Shown here one piece after another: positions 57,487-64,000 of a stretch of 64,000 nt of DNA. The notes below the pieces were generated by a model. It worked only from the letters and a program-made list of their open reading frames with translations, was not told the DNA's origin and searched no databases. The DNA is taken from contig CAYHHA010000001.1 of assembly GCA_964356315.1 (NCBI GenBank), forward strand, positions 61,899 to 125,898, given 5' to 3'. Made by a program: the position numbers and the translations under genes. The DNA is from CAYGFH01 sp964356315. Its GTDB lineage: Bacteria > Patescibacteriota > Microgenomatia > UBA10105 > UBA927. Numbering within the stretch: the first letter of the stretch is position 1; each line of letters opens with the position of its first letter.

Positions 57487-58005
57487 ATGAGTGAACAAGC
57501 AATGGATCGTACCATAATTCAGCGTAGCGTATTGTTAACATGGACCTCCCCTTCTCGATTGTTTAAAAAAAGAGATAAAGAATATTTTACGAATGTTGGC
57601 GCAATCGTTTTTTTGCTCATCGTCATTTTGCTATTTGCTAGAGAGTTTCTCCTGATCGCAGCTGTGGTCTCTATCGTTTTTCTGATTTATGTTTTGTCTA
57701 CTGTTCCTCCTGAAGATGTATCGCACAGTATCACAACTCTAGGAATTGAAAGCATGGGGCATGTGTTTCGGTGGGAAGAATTATCAGGATTTTGGTTTGA
57801 ACATCAGTGGGATCAGTCTCTTCTTCAAATTCAACCAATATTGGGGGCTCGTATCACAATTCTTCTCGGTCGGGAGAGCAAAGAAAAGGTGGGAGATGTG
57901 ATGGCAAAATATATAACGTTTCATGAAACGCCTCAAAAATCATGGGTAGACAATGCCTCTACATGGCTATCGGAAAAAGTACCGTTGGAAAAACCTACAC
58001 GCTAA
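57487..58005 (+). CDS. membrane protein with PH-like C-terminus
   Basis: 172 residues. Two helices (VGAIVFLLIVILLFAREFLL, IAAVVSIVFLIYVLSTV) lie near 35-75. The C-terminal 90 residues (SITTLGIESMGHVFRWEELSGFWFEHQWDQSLLQIQ) resemble the DUF5673/PH-like proteins found in Patescibacteria. Function unknown. Confidence 0.7.
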   Translation: MSEQAMDRTIIQRSVLLTWTSPSRLFKKRDKEYFTNVGAIVFLLIVILLFAREFLLIAAVVSIVFLIYVLSTVPPEDVSHSITTLGIESMGHVFRWEELSGFWFEHQWDQSLLQIQPILGARITILLGRESKEKVGDVMAKYITFHETPQKSWVDNASTWLSEKVPLEKPTR

Positions 58006-58103
58006 TTTATACCGCAAAAATACTGTTGAATCTGAATTTTTGAGTATAATCCCTTAATGTGCGTTTACGTTCATTCTATTTTTGGGGTATAATACAGCCA
58101 CAT

Positions 58104-58175
58104 GTTCTCGTAGTTCAATGGATAGAATGAGGCCCTGCGAAGGCTTTGATGACAGTTCGACTCTGTCCGAGAACA
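58104..58175 (+). tRNA. tRNA-Arg with anticodon GCG
   Basis: Acceptor GTTCTCG/CGAGAAC with discriminator A; D-arm GTAGTTCAATGGATAGAAT; anticodon stem AGGCC/GGCTT, loop CTGCGAA; T-arm GACAG-TTCGACT-CTGTC. Decodes CGC and CGU. TATAAT at 58088-58093 precedes it. The use of GCG instead of the common ACG fits an organism without inosine-modifying TadA. Confidence 0.94.
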
Positions 58176-58206
58176 CAACTCATTTAATTGACTGCATAGA
58201 TAAAAC

Positions 58207-58396
58207 GGAGGATTAGCCAAGCGGTTCACGGCGATAGTTTCGTCCCAGAAGTATGTGTCAAATCAGAGATTTGACATACAACTTCGGGATCCCGCACACT
58301 AAGCCCGGATTACCGGGCAAGTGATGCGGGAAAAACTATTCAGTTTAATTGGAAGAGCGATGGAGTGGTTAAACGGCCAGGTCTCGAATCCTGTTT
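58207..58396 (+). pseudogene. split pseudo-tRNA-Ser(CGA) with hairpin insertion in the anticodon loop
   Basis: The first 36 nt (58207-58242) equal the intact gene at 58402 up to anticodon G35. An 89-nt insertion (58243-58331) follows, bounded by TCCC...GGGA and made of two hairpins: AAGTATGTGTCAAAT pairs imperfectly with ATTTGACATACAACTT, and CCCGCA...TGCGGG contains GCCCGG/CCGGGC. The tRNA then resumes with AAAACTATTC (58332 on). A second interruption replaces the variable arm, and a T-loop remnant TCGAATCCTGT follows. The 3' acceptor strand is missing, so it cannot be a tRNA. Confidence 0.85.
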
Positions 58397-58401
58397 TGAG
58401 C

Positions 58402-58487
58402 GGAGGATTAGCCAAGCGGTTCACGGCGATAGTTTCGAAAACTATTCTCCCGAAAGGGGGGCACAGGTTCGAATCCTGTATCCTCCG
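58402..58487 (+). tRNA. tRNA-Ser with anticodon CGA
   Basis: Acceptor GGAGGAT/ATCCTCC with discriminator G; anticodon stem ATAGT/ACTAT, loop TTCGAAA; variable arm CTCCC-GAAA-GGGGG; T-arm ACAGG-TTCGAAT-CCTGT. Decodes UCG. It is flanked by the pseudo-tRNA upstream and by a copy of its own 3' end downstream. Confidence 0.94.
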
Positions 58488-58567
58488 CTGAATACAGGAT
58501 GAGAAGTCAGGCGCGAGCGGTGGCGAGCGACAATCCCGCAAAGCGGGAAATCCTGTATCCTCCGCTC
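58488..58567 (+). repeat. duplicated 3' end of tRNA-Ser(CGA) with hairpin
   Basis: AATCCTGTATCCTCCGCT, the last bases of the T-arm and acceptor, recur at 58549-58566. The segment between contains ATACAGGAT, an inverted copy of the tRNA end, and TCCCGC-AAA-GCGGGA. A hairpin insertion with target duplication explains both sides. Confidence 0.8.
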
Positions 58568-58605
58568 ATAACGGGACAAATCTCGCCTTTTTCAAACAAT
58601 AAATT

Positions 58606-59997
58606 ATGTCAGATACAATCATTTCCACAAATCCTGCGAAAAATTATTCCGAAATCGGATCGGTTTCAGTAACGTCGCACCATGACATTTCGACAAAAGT
58701 ATTTTTGGCTAGTCAAGCAAAGCTATTGTGGAGAGAGATGGGTGTTGAAAAACGAATTGTATTTGTGAAGAACCTGTTGGATGCATACAAAAAACACGCG
58801 GAAGAAATCGCTTCGATAATTACAAAAGAAATTGGGACTCCACTCACTGAATGTCGTGATGAAATTTCCTGGGATTTTGGATATGCAAGTTGGTTTGTCG
58901 AGCATGCCGAAGAGGCGCTCAATCCGATGTTGGTTGGGGAGACAACTACCGCGAATCATAGAGTCTACTTTGAGCCGATTGGGGTATCCGCTGTCATAAC
59001 CCCATGGAATTTGCCGTTTGATATGTTTATTTGGGGAGTGATCCCAAATCTCCTTTCTGGAAACACGGTGGTCTATAAAGCAGCGGAGGAATGTGTGTTA
59101 ACTGGCGTCCTACTGGAAAAAATTTCTAAAAAAGCAGGATTGCCTGACGGAGTATTATCTTTCGTGCATGGTGGCGCTAATGTGGGCAAATCTCTCGTGA
59201 ATGAACCCATCGATTTGATTTGGTTTACTGGGAGTACCTCTGTGGGTCAACAGCTGTTTGAGCTAGCTGGAAAAAAAGGAATAAAAACTATTTGTGAATT
59301 AGGCGGTTCAAATCCAGCGATCGTATTTGAAGATGCTGATATCGATATGGCTGTGGCGTCTATACTCTCCAAACGGTTTATGTTTAGCGGACAAACCTGT
59401 GATGCAGATAAACGGTTGATCGTGCATGCGTCTATTGCAGAAGCTGTAGTATCAAAACTCACTGAAAAAATTCGCGCGTTCATTGTGGGCGATCCTTTAG
59501 ATCCTAAAACCACCATGGGGCCACTAGTCTCAAAAAAACAACTCGACATGCTTACCAATCAAGTTGAGGAGGCAAGAAAACAGGGGGCGAAAATCACACA
59601 GGGCATGTCTCTAAACAAAAAATTGTCTGGGGCATATTACCCTCCGACCCTTGTAACAGAAGTGACCCCATCGATGCGTGTATGGCGCGAGGAGGTGTTT
59701 GGTCCAGTGCTTCCAGTTATGACATTTTTGATCGATGAAGAGGCGATCCGACTGGCAAATGATACAGAGTTTGGGTTAGGGGCTCAGGTGTTTACCAAAG
59801 ACCTAAAAAAAGCTATGCGCGTTGCATCACACTTACAATCAGGAAACGTGGATATAAATGGCGTCGGGCATTTCCAGCCGTTTAACCCATTTGGCGGATA
59901 TAAAAAATCGGGGAATGGCAGGGAGCATGGCATAGAAGGGTTTCGAGAATTATCACAAATTAAAATCGTATCGTCCCCAAAGGATATCTCCAAATGA
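58606..59997 (+). CDS. aldehyde dehydrogenase (succinate-semialdehyde type)
   Basis: 463 residues. ITPWNLPFDMFIWGVIPNLLSGNTVVYK is the NAD(P)-binding region, WFTGSTSVG the coenzyme loop, CELGGSNPAIV the catalytic Glu segment, GQTCDADKRLIVH the catalytic Cys, and EEVFGPVLPVMTF the conserved C-terminal motif. It oxidises an aldehyde to the acid with NAD(P)+. The substrate is not certain; succinate semialdehyde is the nearest family guess. ATGA overlap with the EamA transporter gene follows. Confidence 0.93.
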   Translation: MSDTIISTNPAKNYSEIGSVSVTSHHDISTKVFLASQAKLLWREMGVEKRIVFVKNLLDAYKKHAEEIASIITKEIGTPLTECRDEISWDFGYASWFVEHAEEALNPMLVGETTTANHRVYFEPIGVSAVITPWNLPFDMFIWGVIPNLLSGNTVVYKAAEECVLTGVLLEKISKKAGLPDGVLSFVHGGANVGKSLVNEPIDLIWFTGSTSVGQQLFELAGKKGIKTICELGGSNPAIVFEDADIDMAVASILSKRFMFSGQTCDADKRLIVHASIAEAVVSKLTEKIRAFIVGDPLDPKTTMGPLVSKKQLDMLTNQVEEARKQGAKITQGMSLNKKLSGAYYPPTLVTEVTPSMRVWREEVFGPVLPVMTFLIDEEAIRLANDTEFGLGAQVFTKDLKKAMRVASHLQSGNVDINGVGHFQPFNPFGGYKKSGNGREHGIEGFRELSQIKIVSSPKDISK

Positions 59998-60869
59998 ACA
60001 TGAGTCAAAATACTATTGGGTTTCTGTCGTTGTTTGTCGCGGCATTTTTATATGGATCCCAAAATGTGGCAACGCGAATCGCAGGAGGGGTATTTGCTCC
60101 GTTTCAATCCACAGCAATTAGAGTTATCATCGTCATTCTTGGGCTTATCTGGTTTGTGAAATGGAAGCCGATACAAAAAAAAGACTGGAAATGGTTTGCA
60201 CTTCGGTCTATCGGAAATATCATCTCTAGCACAGGATTATTTTTTGCGATCGCGCACATATCGGTGGGAGCGGCATTGTTTTCATTTTACGCAGGGATGA
60301 TCCTAACTAGTGGAATTGCAGGATATATATGGTACAACGAAAAAATAACTCCGATAAAAATCGTATCATTGGTATTAACAGCAATCGGACTACTTCTTAT
60401 CTATGCCACCAAATCAGGACTAGTTTTTAATATATATATCTTTATCTCTGTAATTAGTGGAGCGGGGGCTGCTTTTTGGAGTGTATTTTCTCGCCCTATT
60501 TCCTCATCGTATTCACTACTCCAATTGGTAGTTGTGGATAGTTTGTTCACTGCTATTGCTGCAACAGGAATATCTGTAGGTCTACGAGAATCGTGGAGTT
60601 CGATGCGCCTTGACTCATCATTGGTATCTTTGGTGTATCTCGGGTTTACACAAATGTTTACTGGACAACTCGTGACGCGCGGAATAAAAATTATCGATGC
60701 GCAAATAGGAAGTATCATACTTCTGAACGATACGGTCATTGGAATCGTGTTGATGTATATCTTTTTCCGAGAAATTCCTGAAATTACTGTTATCCTCGGA
60801 GGAGTATGTATATTTATTGCGTCTATATGGCCGGCAATCGCTGAACATAAGAAAGGAAAAAACATATGA
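59994..60869 (+). CDS. EamA/DMT-family transporter
   Basis: 291 residues with ten transmembrane helices in two EamA halves (FLSLFVAAFLYGSQNVATRI, IIVILGLIWFVKWK, and, in the second half, GAGAAFWSVFSRPISS). The family exports or imports metabolites such as amino acids. It is coupled to aldehyde dehydrogenase upstream and to the nucleosidase-like gene downstream by ATGA overlaps. Substrate unknown. Confidence 0.88.
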   Translation: MNMSQNTIGFLSLFVAAFLYGSQNVATRIAGGVFAPFQSTAIRVIIVILGLIWFVKWKPIQKKDWKWFALRSIGNIISSTGLFFAIAHISVGAALFSFYAGMILTSGIAGYIWYNEKITPIKIVSLVLTAIGLLLIYATKSGLVFNIYIFISVISGAGAAFWSVFSRPISSSYSLLQLVVVDSLFTAIAATGISVGLRESWSSMRLDSSLVSLVYLGFTQMFTGQLVTRGIKIIDAQIGSIILLNDTVIGIVLMYIFFREIPEITVILGGVCIFIASIWPAIAEHKKGKNI

Positions 60870-61282
60870 TCATATCTATTTGCGGAAGTATGAAGTTTCA
60901 TAAAGAAATGCGTCACGTCCAAAAGGAGTTGGAGCAGGTGGGGCATGTTGTATTTGTACCAAAAAGTATAGAGCTTATGGATACCATAGGCTATGTGCAT
61001 CCGGAGATAGATGAAGCAAAAGTAGCGGCGAAAATTCAACATGATTTTATCCGCGAGCACTTTAAAAAAATCGATAAGTCAGACGCTATCTTGGTGTTAA
61101 ATTATGATAAAAATGGAATAAAAAATTATATTGGGGGAAATACATTTTTAGAAATAGGCCTTGCGTACTGGTTAGGCAAAAGCATGTACTTGCTCAATCC
61201 TATCCCTGATATGGACTATATAACAGAGCTTCACGCGATGCGACCTACGGTTATAGATGGGGATCTGTCAAAAATTGTTTGA
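60866..61282 (+). CDS. nucleoside 2-deoxyribosyltransferase-like protein
   Basis: 138 residues. MIISICGSMKFHKEMRHVQKELEQVGHVVFVP, then KIDKSDAILVLNYDKNGIKNYIGGNTFLEIGLAYWLGKSMYLL matches the nucleoside 2-deoxyribosyltransferase/YtoQ-like Rossmann fold. The GGNTFLEIGLA segment holds the catalytic Glu. Transfers deoxyribose between bases or hydrolyses N-glycosides. Last gene of the aldehyde dehydrogenase operon. Confidence 0.83.
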   Translation: MIISICGSMKFHKEMRHVQKELEQVGHVVFVPKSIELMDTIGYVHPEIDEAKVAAKIQHDFIREHFKKIDKSDAILVLNYDKNGIKNYIGGNTFLEIGLAYWLGKSMYLLNPIPDMDYITELHAMRPTVIDGDLSKIV

Positions 61283-61296
61283 TCTACTCTATGCGG

Positions 61297-61302
61297 TATA
61301 AT
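61297..61302 (+). promoter_or_regulatory. TATAAT -10 box before the tRNA-Arg pair
   Basis: Perfect TATAAT 8 nt before the pseudo-tRNA-Arg at 61311. It probably drives pseudo-tRNA and the intact tRNA together. Confidence 0.7.
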
Positions 61303-61310
61303 ACGGTATC

Positions 61311-61375
61311 GCTCCCGTAGTTCAATGGACCCTCCTTCGTAAAAACTTCGGAGGGCGAGTAGAATGAGGCCATTC
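61311..61375 (+). pseudogene. pseudo-tRNA-Arg with hairpin in the D-loop
   Basis: GCTCCCGTAGTTCAATGGA matches tRNA-Arg positions 1-19. A 30-nt insertion (61330-61359, CCCTCC...GGAGGG hairpin plus CGAG) follows, then TAGAATGAGGCC resumes the D-arm and anticodon stem. The anticodon arm is broken (CATTCGGATTCGC) and the T-arm is absent. Confidence 0.85.
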
Positions 61376-61397
61376 GGATTCGCTATATTATTAGTAG

Positions 61398-61469
61398 GCT
61401 TCTGTAGTTCAATGGATAGAATGCGGCCCTCCGAAGGCTGTGATGACAGTTCGACTCTGTCCAGAAGCA
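61398..61469 (+). tRNA. tRNA-Arg with anticodon CCG
   Basis: Acceptor GCTTCTG/CAGAAGC with discriminator A; D-arm GTAGTTCAATGGATAGAAT, same as tRNA-Arg(GCG); anticodon stem CGGCC/GGCTG, loop CTCCGAA; T-arm GACAG-TTCGACT-CTGTC. Decodes CGG. Confidence 0.94.
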
Positions 61470-61565
61470 CATTAGAAATTTGTTATCGAATCGATTCTGA
61501 TCGATGAGATTAGAAATTTCAATGTCCCGCGAAGTTCCACTCAGAGGGGACGAAGTGGGACAACA
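61470..61565. repeat. palindromic elements after tRNA-Arg(CCG)
   Basis: A direct repeat ATTAGAAATTT brackets ATCGAT-TCTG-ATCGAT (61490-61505), the same hairpin core as in the tRNA-Ser(UGA) array. TCCCGCGAAG...GACGAAGTGGGAC follows and resembles 47720-47752. Confidence 0.7.
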
Positions 61566-61599
61566 ATAAAAAACGTACAGAAAAATTACAAAAACGCAT

Positions 61600-62178
61600 A
61601 TGGATACAAAAAATTTAACCAACATAAAGAATCTGATTTTTGAAGCCGCTGTCGTAAAGCGGATGAAGCGCACGGGGTGGATGATCATGGGAGACAATGA
61701 AGAGGGGGTTGGCGAGCACACCTTTATGACGAGTGTCATTGCGTATTTTTTGGCAAAAGAACTTCAGGCAAACCTCGAAACTGTTTTGGTCATGAGCATC
61801 TTCCACGATTTTCATGAGGCTCGAACGGGCGACATGGATAAGATTGCAAAGTTTTATATGACACGTGATCAGGATCGTGCTAATAGCGATATTTTCAAAG
61901 GGATTGATGACGGGCTTCTGGAAACATTAACTCAGTTTGAACAGAAAGAAACACTGGAAGCGCAAATTGCTTTTGAAGCAAATGTATTGGCGTTTTTAGT
62001 CGAGCTCAAATTGCTTATGGAAAAAGGCAATACTCATGCGGGAGATTGGTTGAAGGGGAATGCGACACGATTACGGCTTCCGGAGGCTATTGCGCTCGCC
62101 AAGGAAATAGAATCTTCAGATTCCCATGATTGGTGGAAATCTATTCGAAAAACCCTGCATGAAGAATTTGCGCAATAA
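61600..62178 (+). CDS. HD-domain phosphohydrolase (YfbR-like)
   Basis: 192 residues. RTGWMIMGDNEEGVGEHTFMTSVIAYFLA, then MSIFHDFHEARTGDMDKIAKFY gives the H...HD...D metal set of HD hydrolases of the YfbR/5'-nucleotidase type. Residues LVELKLLMEKG near 130 match the family. Probably hydrolyses nucleoside monophosphates. It overlaps the next HD gene by 20 bp. Confidence 0.88.
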   Translation: MDTKNLTNIKNLIFEAAVVKRMKRTGWMIMGDNEEGVGEHTFMTSVIAYFLAKELQANLETVLVMSIFHDFHEARTGDMDKIAKFYMTRDQDRANSDIFKGIDDGLLETLTQFEQKETLEAQIAFEANVLAFLVELKLLMEKGNTHAGDWLKGNATRLRLPEAIALAKEIESSDSHDWWKSIRKTLHEEFAQ

Positions 62179-62842
62179 TATCTCAGACGTCGTACAATCT
62201 AAAGCGATTCGTGGGGGATCGCTGGAAACGATCGTTCCTGAGTTGTACGAACTTCGAGAATGCATTGAAAATAATCCCTGGCATGATCATCAATCTGTAT
62301 TTGATCACACGATTTCCTGTCTTTTTGCATTTGAAGAATTTTTGGATGAATTATCTTTTTCTACAAAACAGCACGAGGTGCGGTTATTGGCGTATTTGTC
62401 ATCGTCTGTGTACGGGGTCAGTCGTTCTGATCTGATTAGGCTCGGGATAGTGTTTCATGATATTGCAAAACCGATGACGTTTGAAACAGACGAACAAAGT
62501 GGCATGACTAATTGTCCGCGTCATGAGGTGCACAGTGCTCTTTCAACAACAGAGCTCTCCCATGCATTTGGATTGACAAAAAAAGCAGTACGAATGATTG
62601 CTCAATTCGTGCTCTTGCATATGACCGCGAACACTGTAGTGAACACTGCGATGAAGGGCGAACCGGAGCGAGTTTTTGGAGCATTTATGGAAACGGTTTC
62701 TGATTTATATATCCCGCTACTACTGTCTGCTAAATGTGATGCGCTCGGCAGTGATTTTCCAGTTCTTAATCCTGAACAATTTGAAAAACGCGATGCGTGC
62801 ATAGACGGGGCTATTTTTCGATTCTCACTTACTCTTAAGTGA
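62159..62842 (+). CDS. HD-domain protein
   Basis: 227 residues from ATG 62159; a start at 62126 would overlap the previous gene more. NPWHDHQSVFDHTISCLFAF and IRLGIVFHDIAKPMTFE carry the H..HD pair; NCPRHEVHSALSTTELSHAFG holds the following His. Resembles tRNA nucleotidyltransferase-type HD domains without the transferase. It runs to a stop overlapping the convergent EamA gene by 18 bp. Confidence 0.85.
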   Translation: MKNLRNNISDVVQSKAIRGGSLETIVPELYELRECIENNPWHDHQSVFDHTISCLFAFEEFLDELSFSTKQHEVRLLAYLSSSVYGVSRSDLIRLGIVFHDIAKPMTFETDEQSGMTNCPRHEVHSALSTTELSHAFGLTKKAVRMIAQFVLLHMTANTVVNTAMKGEPERVFGAFMETVSDLYIPLLLSAKCDALGSDFPVLNPEQFEKRDACIDGAIFRFSLTLK

Positions 62843-63742
62843 TTTTCTATACGCGGTTGCATGTTCGCTTGTCGCAAGAAATGTCCCAACAAGAACGAAT
62901 ATGCTTCCAATTATAAATCCCACTGTTAGTTTTTCCCCGATAAATACACCATTGTAAACAAACGCAAACATCGGTTGCAGGTAACTGGTAAGAGATGTTG
63001 TTGTGGCAGACGAATGTTTGATTGCCCATTGATGGATAAGAAACGTAACCGCTGTTACGAGTGCGCCATAATAGAGAAGTAGCCATGGGTGAAATCCTGA
63101 AAACGCTGCTGAAAAAATCGGTCGGTGCGGCATGGCGAGCGTAAGAATCATAAATACAATAAACGCACCGGACATAGAGAATGTAGTTACCGCGAGCGGT
63201 TCGTAACCCTTCACCGAAATTGCTTTTCGGGAGCTGACTATATACAGTGTCCAACAAAGAGTAGCGCAGAGTATCAGGAAATTTCCAAATGGATTTCCGC
63301 TGACAGATGCTTTTCCTTCAAAAACCGGCAGGAGCATGACGCCGGAAACTCCTAGGAGTCCCAAGAGAATGCCGTACAGTCGTCTGGGAGTGTACAGTTC
63401 TTGGATAGTTTTTCGCGCAAGAAATAGTGTCAGAAGCGGGGTGATTGTATATATGATACCGGCTGCATTTGCAGTGGTGAGAGACACCCCTAGGATAAAA
63501 AATAAAAAATTGCCTGTCGCTCCAAGTATGGCTGGCCATGTATCTTTGAAGGTTTGCATAAACGATTTATGAGGTTTAAAAATATACAGTGGAATGAGAA
63601 TGGAAATTCCAATGCCAATTCTAAGCATCATAAGAGGAATTGGATCGATACTTGGGAGTAGTATCTTTGCAGCTGTGCCCGAAGAAGCCCAGAGGATGGA
63701 TGAGACTATGAGAGAGGCGACAGCAATGGTTTTTGAGGACAT
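62825..63742 (-). CDS. EamA/DMT-family transporter
   Basis: 305 residues from ATG 63742 (MSSKTIAVASLIVSSILWASSGTA). An upstream extension to 63967 would cross the tRNA-Ser(GGA) gene and is rejected. Ten helices in two EamA repeats, with GATGNFLFFILGVSLTTANAAGIIYTITPLLTL as the first repeat signature. Converges on the HD gene with an 18-bp 3' overlap. Confidence 0.88.
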   Translation of the reverse strand: MSSKTIAVASLIVSSILWASSGTAAKILLPSIDPIPLMMLRIGIGISILIPLYIFKPHKSFMQTFKDTWPAILGATGNFLFFILGVSLTTANAAGIIYTITPLLTLFLARKTIQELYTPRRLYGILLGLLGVSGVMLLPVFEGKASVSGNPFGNFLILCATLCWTLYIVSSRKAISVKGYEPLAVTTFSMSGAFIVFMILTLAMPHRPIFSAAFSGFHPWLLLYYGALVTAVTFLIHQWAIKHSSATTTSLTSYLQPMFAFVYNGVFIGEKLTVGFIIGSIFVLVGTFLATSEHATAYRKSLKSK

Positions 63743-63780
63743 CGTTTGATTATAGCACCCCAAAAATATGAGATGGATGA

Positions 63781-63786
63781 TATAAT
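63781..63786 (+). promoter_or_regulatory. TATAAT -10 box before the tRNA-Ser(GGA) pair
   Basis: TATAAT in GATATAATGATC, 20 nt before the broken tRNA copy at 63807. It is also divergent to the EamA transporter gene. Confidence 0.65.
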
Positions 63787-63806
63787 GATCGTTCTGGATA
63801 CATTCT

Positions 63807-63852
63807 GGAGGATCCCGCAGAGCGGGACCCCGCGTTGCGGTGGGTGGCCCAG
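63807..63852 (+). pseudogene. 5' fragment of tRNA-Ser(GGA) split by a palindrome
   Basis: GGAGGA (63807-63812) equals tRNA positions 1-6; a 31-nt GC-rich insert (63813-63843) containing TCCCGC-AGA-GCGGGA follows, then GTGGCCCAG (63844-63852) resumes the tRNA at position 7-15 and stops. The intact gene begins at 63915. Confidence 0.75.
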
Positions 63853-63914
63853 AAAAGTATGGTTCATGGGATATATATACTTTGGAGTGAAAATTAATTG
63901 GATATAAGTAAATT

Positions 63915-63999
63915 GGAGGAGTGGCCCAGCGGCTACGGCACGTGCTTGGAAAGCACGCGGGAGTCAAATCCCTCGCAGGTTCGAGTCCTGTCTCCTCCG
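63915..63999 (+). tRNA. tRNA-Ser with anticodon GGA
   Basis: Acceptor GGAGGAG/CTCCTCC with discriminator G; anticodon stem CGTGC/GCACG, loop TTGGAAA; variable arm GGGAG-TCAAAT-CCCTC; T-arm GCAGG-TTCGAGT-CCTGT. Decodes UCC and UCU. It is the last complete feature of the window. Confidence 0.95.
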
Positions 64000-64000
64000 C

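Noticed and set aside
58243..58331. Group I or archaeal-type tRNA intron in the anticodon loop
   Set aside because: At 89 nt it is too short for group I, no bulge-helix-bulge is visible, and the 3' tRNA half is degenerate and lacks its acceptor strand.
62126..62158. Earlier start of the second HD gene
   Set aside because: It adds residues that overlap the end of the first HD gene without any conserved content.
63743..63967. N-terminal extension of the EamA transporter
   Set aside because: It would run through a tRNA gene on the other strand and through a palindrome; the residues lack a transporter pattern.
1..64000. UGA recoded as glycine, as in some Patescibacteria
   Set aside because: Many genes end in TGA and ATGA overlaps work as start/stop pairs; conserved proteins contain no internal TGA.

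Overview
The window looks like a chromosomal segment of a Candidate Phyla Radiation (Patescibacteria) bacterium, probably of Parcubacteria type. The inference rests on compact genes joined by ATGA overlaps, a dnaA-dnaN origin flanked by a reduced type IV secretion-like (T4SS-like) cluster with no outer-membrane core genes, many small two-helix VirB2/TrbC-like proteins, a mevalonate pathway with an archaeal-type front end, and many orphan membrane proteins. UGA is an ordinary stop here (genes end in TGA and ATGA overlaps are common), so this is not a UGA-recoded lineage. No rRNA is present. One 100-N assembly gap lies at 56506-56605.

Layout. 1-9050: surface glycan locus with three GT4-like glycosyltransferases (one cut by the window edge), asparagine synthetase, a sugar-nucleotide epimerase, a radical SAM enzyme and a Wzy/WaaL-like membrane protein. 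9051-11870: dnaA, a probable oriC and dnaN. 11867-31354: T4SS-like locus with an M23 peptidase, VirB4-type ATPase, PrgI-like protein, TraG/HerA-type coupling ATPase, a 1316-residue unknown protein, a VirB6-like polytopic protein and six tandem VirB2-like small proteins. Two more such small proteins lie at 41095-41907. A four-helix-bundle protein, nadD and a toxin-antitoxin pair are embedded in the locus. 31445-32975: ECF sigma factor and two membrane proteins. 33083-41091: mevalonate operon from acetyl-CoA to undecaprenyl diphosphate, including a phosphomevalonate kinase-Nudix fusion and a DUF35 protein without its zinc ribbon. 42033-49325: SpoIID-like protein, membrane proteins, smpB with ssrA (tmRNA), GIY-YIG, ComF and thiamine pyrophosphokinase genes. 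49447-55492: accessory membrane glycosyltransferases, an APH-like kinase and a second GIY-YIG protein. 55605-63999: seven intact tRNA genes, all for serine or arginine, mixed with Tag glycosylase, aldehyde dehydrogenase, two EamA transporters, two HD phosphohydrolases and many broken tRNA pieces.

Most unusual content. (1) Four of the seven tRNA genes are preceded by partial 5' copies of themselves or of a close relative, interrupted or followed by short GC-rich palindromes. At tRNA-Ser(UGA) these form a tandem array with a period of about 135 bp that broke the assembly. This looks like a family of small palindromic elements that target tRNA genes while leaving an intact copy. (2) The tmRNA appears to encode a 44-codon tag ending in RLAA, far longer than the common 8-35 residues. 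(3) A structurally intact class II tRNA-Ser has the anticodon ACU. (4) Stop-free heptanucleotide arrays, (ATGGTTC)n and (TTATTCC)n, sit at gene starts and inside two coding regions, where a copy-number change would shift the frame. (5) The secretion locus has eight pilin-like paralogues and large unknown partners.

All calls come from reading the sequence and from family knowledge; no database search was run.
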